NCBI RefSeq assembly: GCF_030295405.1
Contig: NZ_AP027080.1
Location: 124,001 to 188,000 of the forward strand
Direction of reading: 5' to 3'
Length of the DNA: 64,000 nt
Source: Mesoterricola silvestris
GTDB taxonomy: Bacteria > Acidobacteriota > Holophagae > Holophagales > Holophagaceae
Under the pieces are notes generated by a model that searched no databases, was not told where the DNA came from, and saw only the letters and a list, made by a program, of their open reading frames with translations. A program made the translations under genes and the position numbers. Positions within the stretch are counted from its first letter, which is position 1; every line of letters begins with the position of its first letter. This document shows positions 15,906 to 22,667 of the stretch, piece by piece.

Positions 15906-16322
15906 ATGCCTATCCAGGACCCGCTCACACAGCAAATCATTGGCTTCTGCTACCGAATTGCGAACACCCTGGGCCACGGATTCGTCGAGAAGGTCTACGA
16001 GAACGCCCTGGCCTTCGAATTCCGAAAGGCGAGGCTCGCCTTTGCCCAGCAGCAAAAGGTCGAAGTGTTCTACGAGGGCGAAAGGGTTGGGCACTACAAG
16101 GCCGACCTCATTGTGGAAAGGCGGGTCATCGTAGAGGTCAAGGCCATCCAGGCCCTGAGCGAGGTTGATGTCGCTCAGGGCCTGAATTACCTGAGGGCCA
16201 CCGGCCTTCCAACTTGCCTTCTCATCAATTTCGGCAAGGCGAAGATCGAGGTTCGAAGGCTGGGAATGAAGCCTGGCGAGGGTACCGGGGGCATGGAACT
16301 CGAGGTCAAGGACGTTCAATAA
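15906..16322 (+). CDS. GxxExxY-family protein (PDDEXK_3-like), IS passenger
   Basis: 138 aa. The family signature appears as GHGFVEKVYENAL (G-x2-E-x2-Y, residues about 24-36), followed by YKADLIVERRVIVEVKAIQ, which has the D...E-x-K spacing of a PD-(D/E)xK nuclease fold, and by LNYLRATGLPTCLLINFGKAKIEVRR. The biochemical role of this family is not established. ATG at 15906 has GGAGG six bases upstream; the TTG at 15885 has none. It lies inside the IS5 inverted repeats, in the same direction as the transposase, with flanks that resemble the arms of the long hairpin at 22.4 kb. Confidence 0.88.
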   Translation: MPIQDPLTQQIIGFCYRIANTLGHGFVEKVYENALAFEFRKARLAFAQQQKVEVFYEGERVGHYKADLIVERRVIVEVKAIQALSEVDVAQGLNYLRATGLPTCLLINFGKAKIEVRRLGMKPGEGTGGMELEVKDVQ

Positions 16323-16461
16323 CACCGACTGCGACTCAACCCTGCGTCGGCCCTGCTAAAACGGGGATTAACGCAGATATATGGGATCAAAGGGGATATG
16401 TCCCACCTTGGCTTGCCCCTTCATCCTTGCACAGAAGCGCACCGGGTTTGCCGACAGCCCC

Positions 16462-16735
16462 TAGGAGCCTGTCTACGTAATAGAAGGCCCCGCGACGGCG
16501 CCCAGAAGCGCGAAAATCGAGCGCAAGGCCCGCAGGAGGATTAGGTCAATCCTTCAAGGGACTTGCACACGATTAGCGCGCTTCTGGGCACCGCCCTTCG
16601 GGTGATGGCAGCGGGCCCGGCGACTCTGCGTCAAGCTCGTCAAACGCAGTCCCGCTGCGTCTTTCCTCGCTTTCCTTGATTTGCCGGCCCGGTGCTATCA
16701 TCGCGGGGCCTTCTATTACGTAGACAGGCTCCTAG
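16462..16735. mobile_element. MITE-like element with 35-bp perfect terminal inverted repeats
   Basis: The 35 bases at 16461-16495 (starting CTAGGAGCCTGTCTACGTAA) are the exact reverse complement of 16701-16735. The element is about 270 bp, has no transposase, is flanked by TA within CTAG, and its tips (GGAGCCTGTC) resemble those of the neighbouring IS (GGGGCTGTCG). A second, internal inverted repeat (CCCAGAAGCGCG near 16501 with CGCGCTTCTGGG near 16577) suggests a folded transcript. It fills the gap between the IS and mscS. Confidence 0.85.
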
Positions 16736-16745
16736 AGAGGTGGGA

Positions 16746-17600
16746 ATGGGGATCGTGGTGGGCGAACGGGTGTACAAGGCGGCCGAGTGGCTGGACCAGA
16801 CCGGCTGGCAGAAGCTGCAGCGCATGGTGGTGGTCCTCCTCACGTGCTTCATCATCCTCTGGGCCCTGCGCCTGGTGTCCAAGGCCGTGGCCCGCTCCAT
16901 GGCCACGGGCATGGGCGAGGCCAACCCGGAATCCCAGCGCCGGGCCAAGACCCTGGGCGAGGTGATCGGGAATTTCGCCCGGGTGCTGGTGGTCTCCTTC
17001 TTCATCCTGGAGACCCTGCAGGAGTTCAACGTCAACGTGGGCCCCCTGGTGGCGGGCGTGGGCATCGTGGGCGCCGCCATCGGCTTCGGCGCCCAGAACC
17101 TGGTGAAGGACGTCATCGGGGGCTTCTTCCTGCTGGTGGAGAACCAGTACGGGGTGGGCGACATCATCGCCGTGGGCGACAAGCACGTGGGCACGGTGGA
17201 GCGCATGACCTTCCGCATGACCATGCTGCGGGACATGGAGGGCCGGGCCCACTTCCTGCCCAACGGCAGCGTCACCGACGTCATCGTCCTCAGCAAGCAG
17301 TTCGCCAAGGCCCTGGTGGATGTGGAAGTGAGCCACGACGAGGACCTGGACCAGATCATGGCGGTGCTCCGGGAGGTGGGGACCGAGCTCATGGGGGCCC
17401 GGGAGGACGTGCTGGAACCCACGGAAGTGCTTGGTGTAGAAACCCTTACCGCAGCCGCCTGCACCATCCGCACCCTCACGAAATGCCTGCCCGGCCAGCA
17501 GTGGGCCGTGGCCCGGGAACTGCGGCGCCGGGTCCAGGTGCGCTTCAAGCTGGAGGGCTTCGGACGCCCCATCCCCCAGCGGATGATCATCAATCGCTAG
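16746..17600 (+). CDS. MscS-family small-conductance mechanosensitive channel
   Basis: 284 aa with about three transmembrane helices and the MscS core: the pore helix region VAGVGIVGAAIGFGAQNLVKDVIGGFFLLVENQYGVGD (residues about 98-135) with alternating Gly/Ala, then the beta domain including HFLPNGSVTDV and an alpha/beta C-terminal domain. It would release osmolytes on hypo-osmotic shock. ATG at 16746 is preceded by GAGAGGTGGGA. That RBS lies just outside the MITE; without the IS and MITE the gene would start ten bases after the stop of the upstream membrane protein, suggesting a former operon. Confidence 0.92.
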   Translation: MGIVVGERVYKAAEWLDQTGWQKLQRMVVVLLTCFIILWALRLVSKAVARSMATGMGEANPESQRRAKTLGEVIGNFARVLVVSFFILETLQEFNVNVGPLVAGVGIVGAAIGFGAQNLVKDVIGGFFLLVENQYGVGDIIAVGDKHVGTVERMTFRMTMLRDMEGRAHFLPNGSVTDVIVLSKQFAKALVDVEVSHDEDLDQIMAVLREVGTELMGAREDVLEPTEVLGVETLTAAACTIRTLTKCLPGQQWAVARELRRRVQVRFKLEGFGRPIPQRMIINR

Positions 17601-17770
17601 TATCCATGGCTTTATTCGATTTCCCCTTGGGTTGCCGGGAACTTTTCAACGTTCGCCGCCACTCATTGGACTTGTGGGCTGGCCCCTTCCGCCGGACTTC
17701 CGGAAGGCAACCGGGGGCCCAGGTGATAGGATGAAAGGTCCCCCGCGTGGGGTTTTCAGAGGTCTGAAGC

Positions 17771-18460
17771 ATGGAATACAACTATGAAGGCAGGACGATC
17801 TTCGGGGCCTCCCGCGCCGAGGAGCGCACGGCGTTCGTGCGCAGCGTCTATCTCTGGCTGATGGGCGGGTTCGCCGTGGCCGCGGTGGGGGCCCTGGCCT
17901 CCCCCTTCGTCCTCGCCTACCTGGTGGGGGCCCTGGGCCGCTTCTTCTTCTGGCCCATCCTCGGGGTCTACTTCGGCACGTTCTTCTGGGCCCAGAAGGT
18001 CAGCCGCACCCGGCCCCAGAACCGCTACGCCTACGCCGCCTTCACCTTCGTGGCGGGCATCATCGCGGGCATGGCCATGTTCGCGGCCATGCAGCAGTCG
18101 GGGCCCGGCATCGTGCTGGCGGCCCTGGGCATGACGGCGGCGGACTTCCTCGTGCTGAGCGCCGTGGCGCACGTCAGCAAGAAGGACTTCAGCTTCCTGG
18201 GCAGCTTCGTGACGGTGGGCCTGGTGGTGGCCATGGTGGCCATCCTCATCGGGTTCTTCGTGCAGATGGAGATCTTCCACCTGGCCATCTCGGCGGTCAT
18301 CGTCATCGCCTGCTCCGCCAAGATCCTGTGGGACACCTCCCGCATGCTCCAGGGCGGCGACTACAGCGACGCGGCGGGCTTCGCCCTCTCCCTCTTCATC
18401 AGCCTCCTGAACATCTTCCTCAACCTCCTCCGCCTGCTCTCGGGCGGCCGCCGGAACTGA
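17771..18460 (+). CDS. Bax inhibitor-1/YccA-family membrane protein
   Basis: 229 aa with seven hydrophobic segments. It begins with a cytoplasmic stretch ending AEERTAFVRSVYLWLMGGFAVAA, the typical BI-1 entry helix, and has SQQ-like segments replaced by AAMQQSGPGIVLAAL. Conserved acidic residues near the last helices, including ILWDTSRMLQGGDYSDA, fit the proton- or Ca2+-sensing Asp pair of bacterial BI-1 (BsYetJ). The bacterial role is uncertain; YccA inhibits FtsH in E. coli. It lies 170 bp after mscS and 17 bp before the first PpiC gene. Confidence 0.88.
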   Translation: MEYNYEGRTIFGASRAEERTAFVRSVYLWLMGGFAVAAVGALASPFVLAYLVGALGRFFFWPILGVYFGTFFWAQKVSRTRPQNRYAYAAFTFVAGIIAGMAMFAAMQQSGPGIVLAALGMTAADFLVLSAVAHVSKKDFSFLGSFVTVGLVVAMVAILIGFFVQMEIFHLAISAVIVIACSAKILWDTSRMLQGGDYSDAAGFALSLFISLLNIFLNLLRLLSGGRRN

Positions 18461-18477
18461 TCACCCAAAGGATGTCC

Positions 18478-19434
18478 ATGCTCCGCACCCTCGTTTGCAC
18501 CACCTTCTCCCTCGTTCTGGCCGCCCAGACCCCCGCTCCCGCCCCCCAGGCGCCCGCTGCCCCGGCTCCGGTCAAGGAGGACAAGGTCCTCGCCACCCTG
18601 GGCACCACCGCCATCCGGGAATCGGATTTCGACCTCTTCCTGGCGGTTTCCCTGCCCGAGCAGCAGCGCGCCCAGGTCATGATGATGCCCGGCGCCCGGG
18701 AGCAGTACCTCAAGCGCTTCCTGGACTACCGGATCCTGGCCGCCAAGGCCCGCAAGGAGGGCATCGCCAAGGCCCCCGATTTCGCGAAGAAGATGCAGCT
18801 CATGGAGATGCAGGTCCTCATCCAGTCCCTGTTCGACCGCGACGGCAACGGGCTCAAGGCCAAGTCCACGGTCAAGGACGAGGACGTGAAGGCGTACTTC
18901 GATAAGCACCCGGACAAGTTCATGACCCCGGAGAACTTCAGCGCCCGCCACATCCTGGTGAGCACCCGGGCCCAGGGCACGGAGAAGGCCCGCACGGACG
19001 AGGAGGCCAAGGCCCGCATCAAGGAGATCCAGGAGGCCCTCAAGGCCGGCAAGTCCTTCGAGGAACTGGCCAAGACCTACTCCGACGACCCCGGCAGCAA
19101 GGACAGGGGCGGCCTCTACGACAACATGCCCTTCGGGCGCTTCGTGCCCGAATTCGACAAGGCCGTGCGCGACCAGAAGGCCGGCGAAGTGGGCGAGCCC
19201 GTGAAATCCATGCACGGCTACCATCTAATCAAGGTGGAGAAGATCACCCCCGCCGTTCCCCAGACCTTCGAGGCCGCCAAGGAGTCTGCCAAGCAGATGG
19301 CCGCCACGGACAATCAGGAAAAGGTCATGAACGAGTACATGGACGCGGCCCGCAAGGAGGTGGGCTTCCATGAAGGCGCGGCCCCCGCGGCCAAGGCGGC
19401 GCCCGCGCCCAAGGCGAAGAAGGGAGCCAAATGA
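18478..19434 (+). CDS. PpiC-type (parvulin) peptidyl-prolyl isomerase, periplasmic
   Basis: 318 aa. A signal sequence (MLRTLVCTTFSLVLAAQ) is followed by a Pro/Ala linker, a SurA/PpiD-like helical domain with a VLATLGTTAIRESDF entry, and a complete parvulin domain: FSARHILVSTR, FEELAKTYSDDPGSKDRGGLYDNMPFGRFVPEFDKA, VKSMHGYHLIKVEKI. The tail is Ala/Lys-rich (AAPAPKAKKGAK). It should assist folding of exported proteins. ATG at 18478 is six bases after AAGG; the ATG at 18472 abuts the RBS. The stop overlaps the next gene (ATGA), so it is translationally coupled to a second PpiC-type chaperone. Confidence 0.9.
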   Translation: MLRTLVCTTFSLVLAAQTPAPAPQAPAAPAPVKEDKVLATLGTTAIRESDFDLFLAVSLPEQQRAQVMMMPGAREQYLKRFLDYRILAAKARKEGIAKAPDFAKKMQLMEMQVLIQSLFDRDGNGLKAKSTVKDEDVKAYFDKHPDKFMTPENFSARHILVSTRAQGTEKARTDEEAKARIKEIQEALKAGKSFEELAKTYSDDPGSKDRGGLYDNMPFGRFVPEFDKAVRDQKAGEVGEPVKSMHGYHLIKVEKITPAVPQTFEAAKESAKQMAATDNQEKVMNEYMDAARKEVGFHEGAAPAAKAAPAPKAKKGAK

Positions 19435-20411
19435 CTATCCGCGGGCTCGCGCTTCTCTCCCTCCCCTGCATCCTGATGGGCGCGCCGGAGGTGCGGGAGG
19501 AGATCCTGGTGGTGGTCAACGGCCACACCATCTCCCGCAGGGCCTTCCAACAAGCGGTTGAGCAGGAGACCGCCGCCCTCTACCGGCAGTTCTCCGGCAA
19601 GGTCCTGGACGAGAAGCTGAAGACGGCCCGCGAAAAGACCCTCCAGGGCCTCGTGGACAACTTCATCATCCAGGACAAGGCCGAGGATCTGGGCATCAAG
19701 CTGCGGGAAGACGACATCCGCAACTACATCGAAGACGTCAAGAAGCAGAACAACTTCGCCACCGATGCAGATTTCGAGCGGGCCCTCAAGGGTTCGCTCG
19801 GCATCGGCCTCCAGGCCTACATGAACCGGACCCGCACGGACATGCAGAAGCAGGAGGTGCTCCGGCGCGAGGTCTACTCCAAGATCGCCATCGAGGAGCA
19901 GGAGCTGCGGGCCTACTACCTGGACCACAAGGAGGAATACCGTCAGCCGCCCCGCTTCCGCATCCGGGAGCTGGTGCTCGCCAAGGGCGTAAGCGCCGAA
20001 GAGCAGGCCGCCACCCAGGCCGTGATCGCGAAGATCCAGGACGCCCTGAAGAAGGGCACCCCCTTCGAGGCGCTGGTGAAGGAGTACTCCACCAGCACCA
20101 GCCGCAGCACCGGCGGCGACCTGGGCTGGCTGGCCAAGGGGATCCTCCACGCCAATATCGAATCCGCCTCCCTGGCCCTCAAGCCCGAGGAGGTCTCGGC
20201 CCCCCTGGAGACCGACAAGAACGTCTACCTGGTGCAGCTCATCGAGGCCCAGCTGGACACCACCAAGCCGTTCGCGGAGGTGAAGGAGAAGATCCTGGAG
20301 AAGCTGCAGGAGCCCAAGGCCCAGAACGCGATCGAAAACTACATGTCGGGCTTGCGCATCCGCGCCAACGTCCGATACATGGTGGCGAAGGACGAGATCA
20401 TCAAGGGGTGA
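19431..20411 (+). CDS. SurA-like periplasmic chaperone with one PpiC domain
   Basis: 326 aa. A short signal peptide (about 20 residues, ending ILMGAPE) precedes a SurA N-terminal helical domain beginning EEILVVVNGHTISRRAF and containing LVDNFIIQDKAEDLGIKLREDDI. A single parvulin domain follows (FRIRELVLAKGVS, KEYSTSTSRSTGGDLGWLAKGILHANIES) and a C-terminal helix that completes the SurA core. It is likely an outer-membrane-protein chaperone. It overlaps the upstream PpiC gene by four bases, and the following S4 gene starts beside its stop codon. Confidence 0.9.
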   Translation: MTIRGLALLSLPCILMGAPEVREEILVVVNGHTISRRAFQQAVEQETAALYRQFSGKVLDEKLKTAREKTLQGLVDNFIIQDKAEDLGIKLREDDIRNYIEDVKKQNNFATDADFERALKGSLGIGLQAYMNRTRTDMQKQEVLRREVYSKIAIEEQELRAYYLDHKEEYRQPPRFRIRELVLAKGVSAEEQAATQAVIAKIQDALKKGTPFEALVKEYSTSTSRSTGGDLGWLAKGILHANIESASLALKPEEVSAPLETDKNVYLVQLIEAQLDTTKPFAEVKEKILEKLQEPKAQNAIENYMSGLRIRANVRYMVAKDEIIKG

Positions 20412-20413
20412 AC

Positions 20414-20734
20414 GTGCGTCTGGATCTGTTCCTGAAGAAGACCCACCTCGTCAAGCGCCGGGAACTGGCCCGGGAGCTTTGCGAGGAGGGGATGGTGCGG
20501 GTGGACGGCACCCCCCGCAAGGCCAGCTTCGAAGTGAAGGCGGGCGTGGAACTGGAATTCCCCCTGTACAACCGCCTCATCCGCGCCCGGGTCCTGAACG
20601 TCCCCGAAGGCAACGTGCCCCGGGGCGACCAGTGGACCTACATCGAGGTCCTGGAGGAGCGCTGGGCGCCCACGGACGACGCCCAGATGTCCGATCCCCT
20701 GGCGCCCAGGCCCAAGACCCCGACGTTCCACTAG
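20414..20734 (+). CDS. Small S4-domain RNA-binding protein (HslR/RqcP-like)
   Basis: 106 aa, nearly all S4 domain: MRLDLFLKKTHLVKRRELARELCEEGMVRVDGTPRKASFEVKAG, then LIRARVLNVPEGNVPRGDQWTYIEV. Small S4 proteins of this sort (HslR, RqcP) bind ribosomal RNA or stalled 50S-tRNA complexes. GTG at 20414 was chosen because AAGGGG lies five bases upstream and the protein then begins exactly at the S4 motif; GTG at 20408 would overlap the previous stop. It is part of the PpiC-SurA-S4-HD operon. Confidence 0.85.
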   Translation: MRLDLFLKKTHLVKRRELARELCEEGMVRVDGTPRKASFEVKAGVELEFPLYNRLIRARVLNVPEGNVPRGDQWTYIEVLEERWAPTDDAQMSDPLAPRPKTPTFH

Positions 20735-20743
20735 GACCCGACC

Positions 20744-21718
20744 ATGGCAGAGCAGGCAGCCCTCCGCACCCTCAAGGAGGGCGATTCCTTCAACGGCTTC
20801 CTCCTGGCCCAGGAAGTGGCCTTCAAGACCAGCGCCAAGGGCTCGGAATACCTGGAGCTCAAGCTGGGGGACGCTTCCGGGGACCTCAAGGGCTTCCTGT
20901 GGGACCTGCGGGCGGTGGAGGGGGACCTGGACCTCGTGGCCCCCGACGCCTTCCTGAAGGTGAAGGGCCAGATCTCGAACTACAACGGGCGCACCCAGAT
21001 CCGCCTGGACAAGCTGCGCTTCGCCCGGGACGAGGAGGTGGGGGACCTGGCGCGGTTCTTCCCGGTGAGCCGGCGGGACGCCGAGGAGATGGCCCAGGAA
21101 CTGGATGGCCTCATCGCCGGCGTGAAGGACCCCTGGATCCGCCGGCTGCTGGAGGCCCTCTTCGTGGAGGACGCCAGCCGCCGGGAAGCCTTCCGCCGGG
21201 CCCCCGCCGCCAAGAGCATGCACCACGTGTGCCTGGGCGGCCTCATCGAGCACACCCTGTCCGTGGCGGGCATGGCCGACCGGGCCTGCGCCCACTATCC
21301 GGACCTGAACCGGGATCTGGTGCTGGCCGGCGTCCTGCTCCACGACCTGGGCAAGACCGCCGAGCTCACCTACCAGCGGAGTTTCGGGTACTCGGACGCG
21401 GGCAACCTCCTGGGCCACATCTCCATGGAGGCCGAGTGGATCAGCCGGGCCGCCTCGGGGATCCCCGGCTTTCCCGAAGAGCTGCGGCTGCACCTGCTGC
21501 ACATCGTCCTGAGCCACCACGGCCGGCTGGAGTACGGCTCCCCCGTGCTGCCCAAGACCCCGGAGGCCCTCCTGGTGCATTACCTGGATGATCTGGACGG
21601 CAAGCTGGAGGCCATGTTCCGGGGCATGCGGGAGGATGCGGGCGAGGGTTCCTGGACGCCCTTTTCCCGTTCCATGGATCGGATGATCTACAAATCCCGG
21701 TGGCCGAAGGTAGATTAA
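20744..21718 (+). CDS. OB-fold/HD-domain 3'-5' exoribonuclease, YhaM-like
   Basis: 324 aa with the YhaM architecture. The N-terminal OB fold (residues about 8-95; FLLAQEVAFKTSAKGSEYLELKLGDASGDLKGFLW and VKGQISNYNGRTQIRLDKLRF) is followed by an HD domain whose metal ligands are visible: H in SMHHVCLGGLIEHTLSV, HD in GVLLHDLGKTAEL, H in LLGHISMEAEWI, HH in VLSHHGRLEYGSP and D in VHYLDDLDGKLE. YhaM/CBF1 enzymes trim RNA or DNA from the 3' end. It is last in the operon, 9 bp after the S4 gene. Confidence 0.9.
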   Translation: MAEQAALRTLKEGDSFNGFLLAQEVAFKTSAKGSEYLELKLGDASGDLKGFLWDLRAVEGDLDLVAPDAFLKVKGQISNYNGRTQIRLDKLRFARDEEVGDLARFFPVSRRDAEEMAQELDGLIAGVKDPWIRRLLEALFVEDASRREAFRRAPAAKSMHHVCLGGLIEHTLSVAGMADRACAHYPDLNRDLVLAGVLLHDLGKTAELTYQRSFGYSDAGNLLGHISMEAEWISRAASGIPGFPEELRLHLLHIVLSHHGRLEYGSPVLPKTPEALLVHYLDDLDGKLEAMFRGMREDAGEGSWTPFSRSMDRMIYKSRWPKVD

Positions 21719-21847
21719 TTCAATGTAACGGGGGCGGAATTGCCGTATCCTCTCGGCAGGTAAAACCCCGTTCCGCACACCGTTAGGCCGAATCCGGCCA
21801 CCCGCCCCAGGGGACGGCAGTGCGTCGCGCTCGCCAGGTTCCCACCC

Positions 21848-22339
21848 ATGAAACTTTCGCGGAAAGCCAAGCGCTACGACGACACGGTCCTTCCCGGCGA
21901 CTTCGGGGGCTTCGAGCCCTTCAGCCACGGGGACGCGGAAGGCGAAGGGGAGGTGAGAGGGGCCCTGCGCCACACGCTGAACGGCGTGGAGCTGGGCCAC
22001 ATCACCCTGGAGCGCCCGGCCGCCAAGAAGCAGACCTTCGCCAAGCTCAAGTCCCGGGCCGAGGTGCTCAGCCGCCAGCTGAACTACCTGGACGAGCACC
22101 TGGAAATCGTGGACCACGACCGCCGCGGCATGTACATCCAGCTGCGCAGCCTCCCCCCGTACAAGGACGACTCCCAGATCCGTTTCAACGAGATCTCCAT
22201 CGGCCGGGACCGGGTGGTGGTCAAGCGCATCGCCTTCTACCGCCGGGACGAGGTGAAGCAGGAAGTGGCGCTCACCCTCACCCAGGACCTCCTGGAGCGC
22301 CTCATGGCGGATCTGCGGGACGTGCTGAGCCCGGTCTAG
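21848..22339 (+). CDS. Hypothetical protein, 163 aa
   Basis: Not recognised. Predicted soluble and highly charged; starts MKLSRKAKRYDDTVLPGDFGG and contains LNGVELGHITLERPAAKKQ, a helical KLKSRAEVLSRQLNYLDEHLEI, and a beta-rich second half (RRGMYIQLRSLPPYKDDSQIRFNEISIGRDRVVVKRI). There is no signal peptide, cysteine pair or known motif. Codon use matches its neighbours. It is preceded by a 129-bp gap and converges on dxs across a 328-bp gap that holds the long inverted repeat. Confidence 0.7.
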   Translation: MKLSRKAKRYDDTVLPGDFGGFEPFSHGDAEGEGEVRGALRHTLNGVELGHITLERPAAKKQTFAKLKSRAEVLSRQLNYLDEHLEIVDHDRRGMYIQLRSLPPYKDDSQIRFNEISIGRDRVVVKRIAFYRRDEVKQEVALTLTQDLLERLMADLRDVLSPV

Positions 22340-22398
22340 CCCACCTTTCGGACCCACCTCGCCGGGAATGACCCGTCGAATTCGAACCGCCATTTTTC

Positions 22399-22551
22399 AT
22401 CCCCTGCATCCCTTTCATCCGATTTCATCCCCGTTCCCGCAGGGCCAGCGATGAGGTGGGGCGGCGCGCAGTCGATCCGCATGCGCCGACCCATCCCTGT
22501 TCTGGCCCTGCGGGAACGGGGATGAAATCGGATGAAAGGGATGAAGGGGAT
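22399..22551. repeat. 50-bp inverted repeat with 53-nt loop
   Basis: 22399-22448 is the reverse complement of 22502-22551 with one mismatch in 50. The arms are built from short iterations of CATCC / GGATG words (ATCCCTTTCATCCG, ATTTCATCCCCG) and end in CAGGGCCAG. It would form a very long hairpin. It is intergenic between two convergent genes and has no T tract outside. The remaining roughly 170 bp of the 328-bp gap shows nothing else. Confidence 0.9.
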
Positions 22552-22667
22552 CAGCCCTCAAGCTAAGCCCGTTCCCGGTTGAGGAGCCGGACCTTGGATT
22601 CCATGGAATGGCTATCTTTTGTTTTGGGCGTGATATCTGGGGTGGATCGAGGACGAGGTCCAGGAGC

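Larger units (their letters stand above)
14962..16461 (+). mobile_element. IS5-family insertion sequence carrying a GxxExxY passenger gene
   Basis: Perfect 18-bp terminal inverted repeats, AGGGGCTGTCGGCAAACC at 14961-14978 and its complement at 16445-16462, bound a 1500-bp element flanked by TA (within CTAG) on both sides, the target duplication expected of IS5/IS427-type elements. The transposase occupies 15050-15807. The right inverted repeat does not follow it directly; 640 bp containing a complete GxxExxY gene lie between. Most IS427-type elements are near 850 bp, so this one is enlarged by cargo. Perfect ends suggest recent mobility. Confidence 0.88.
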
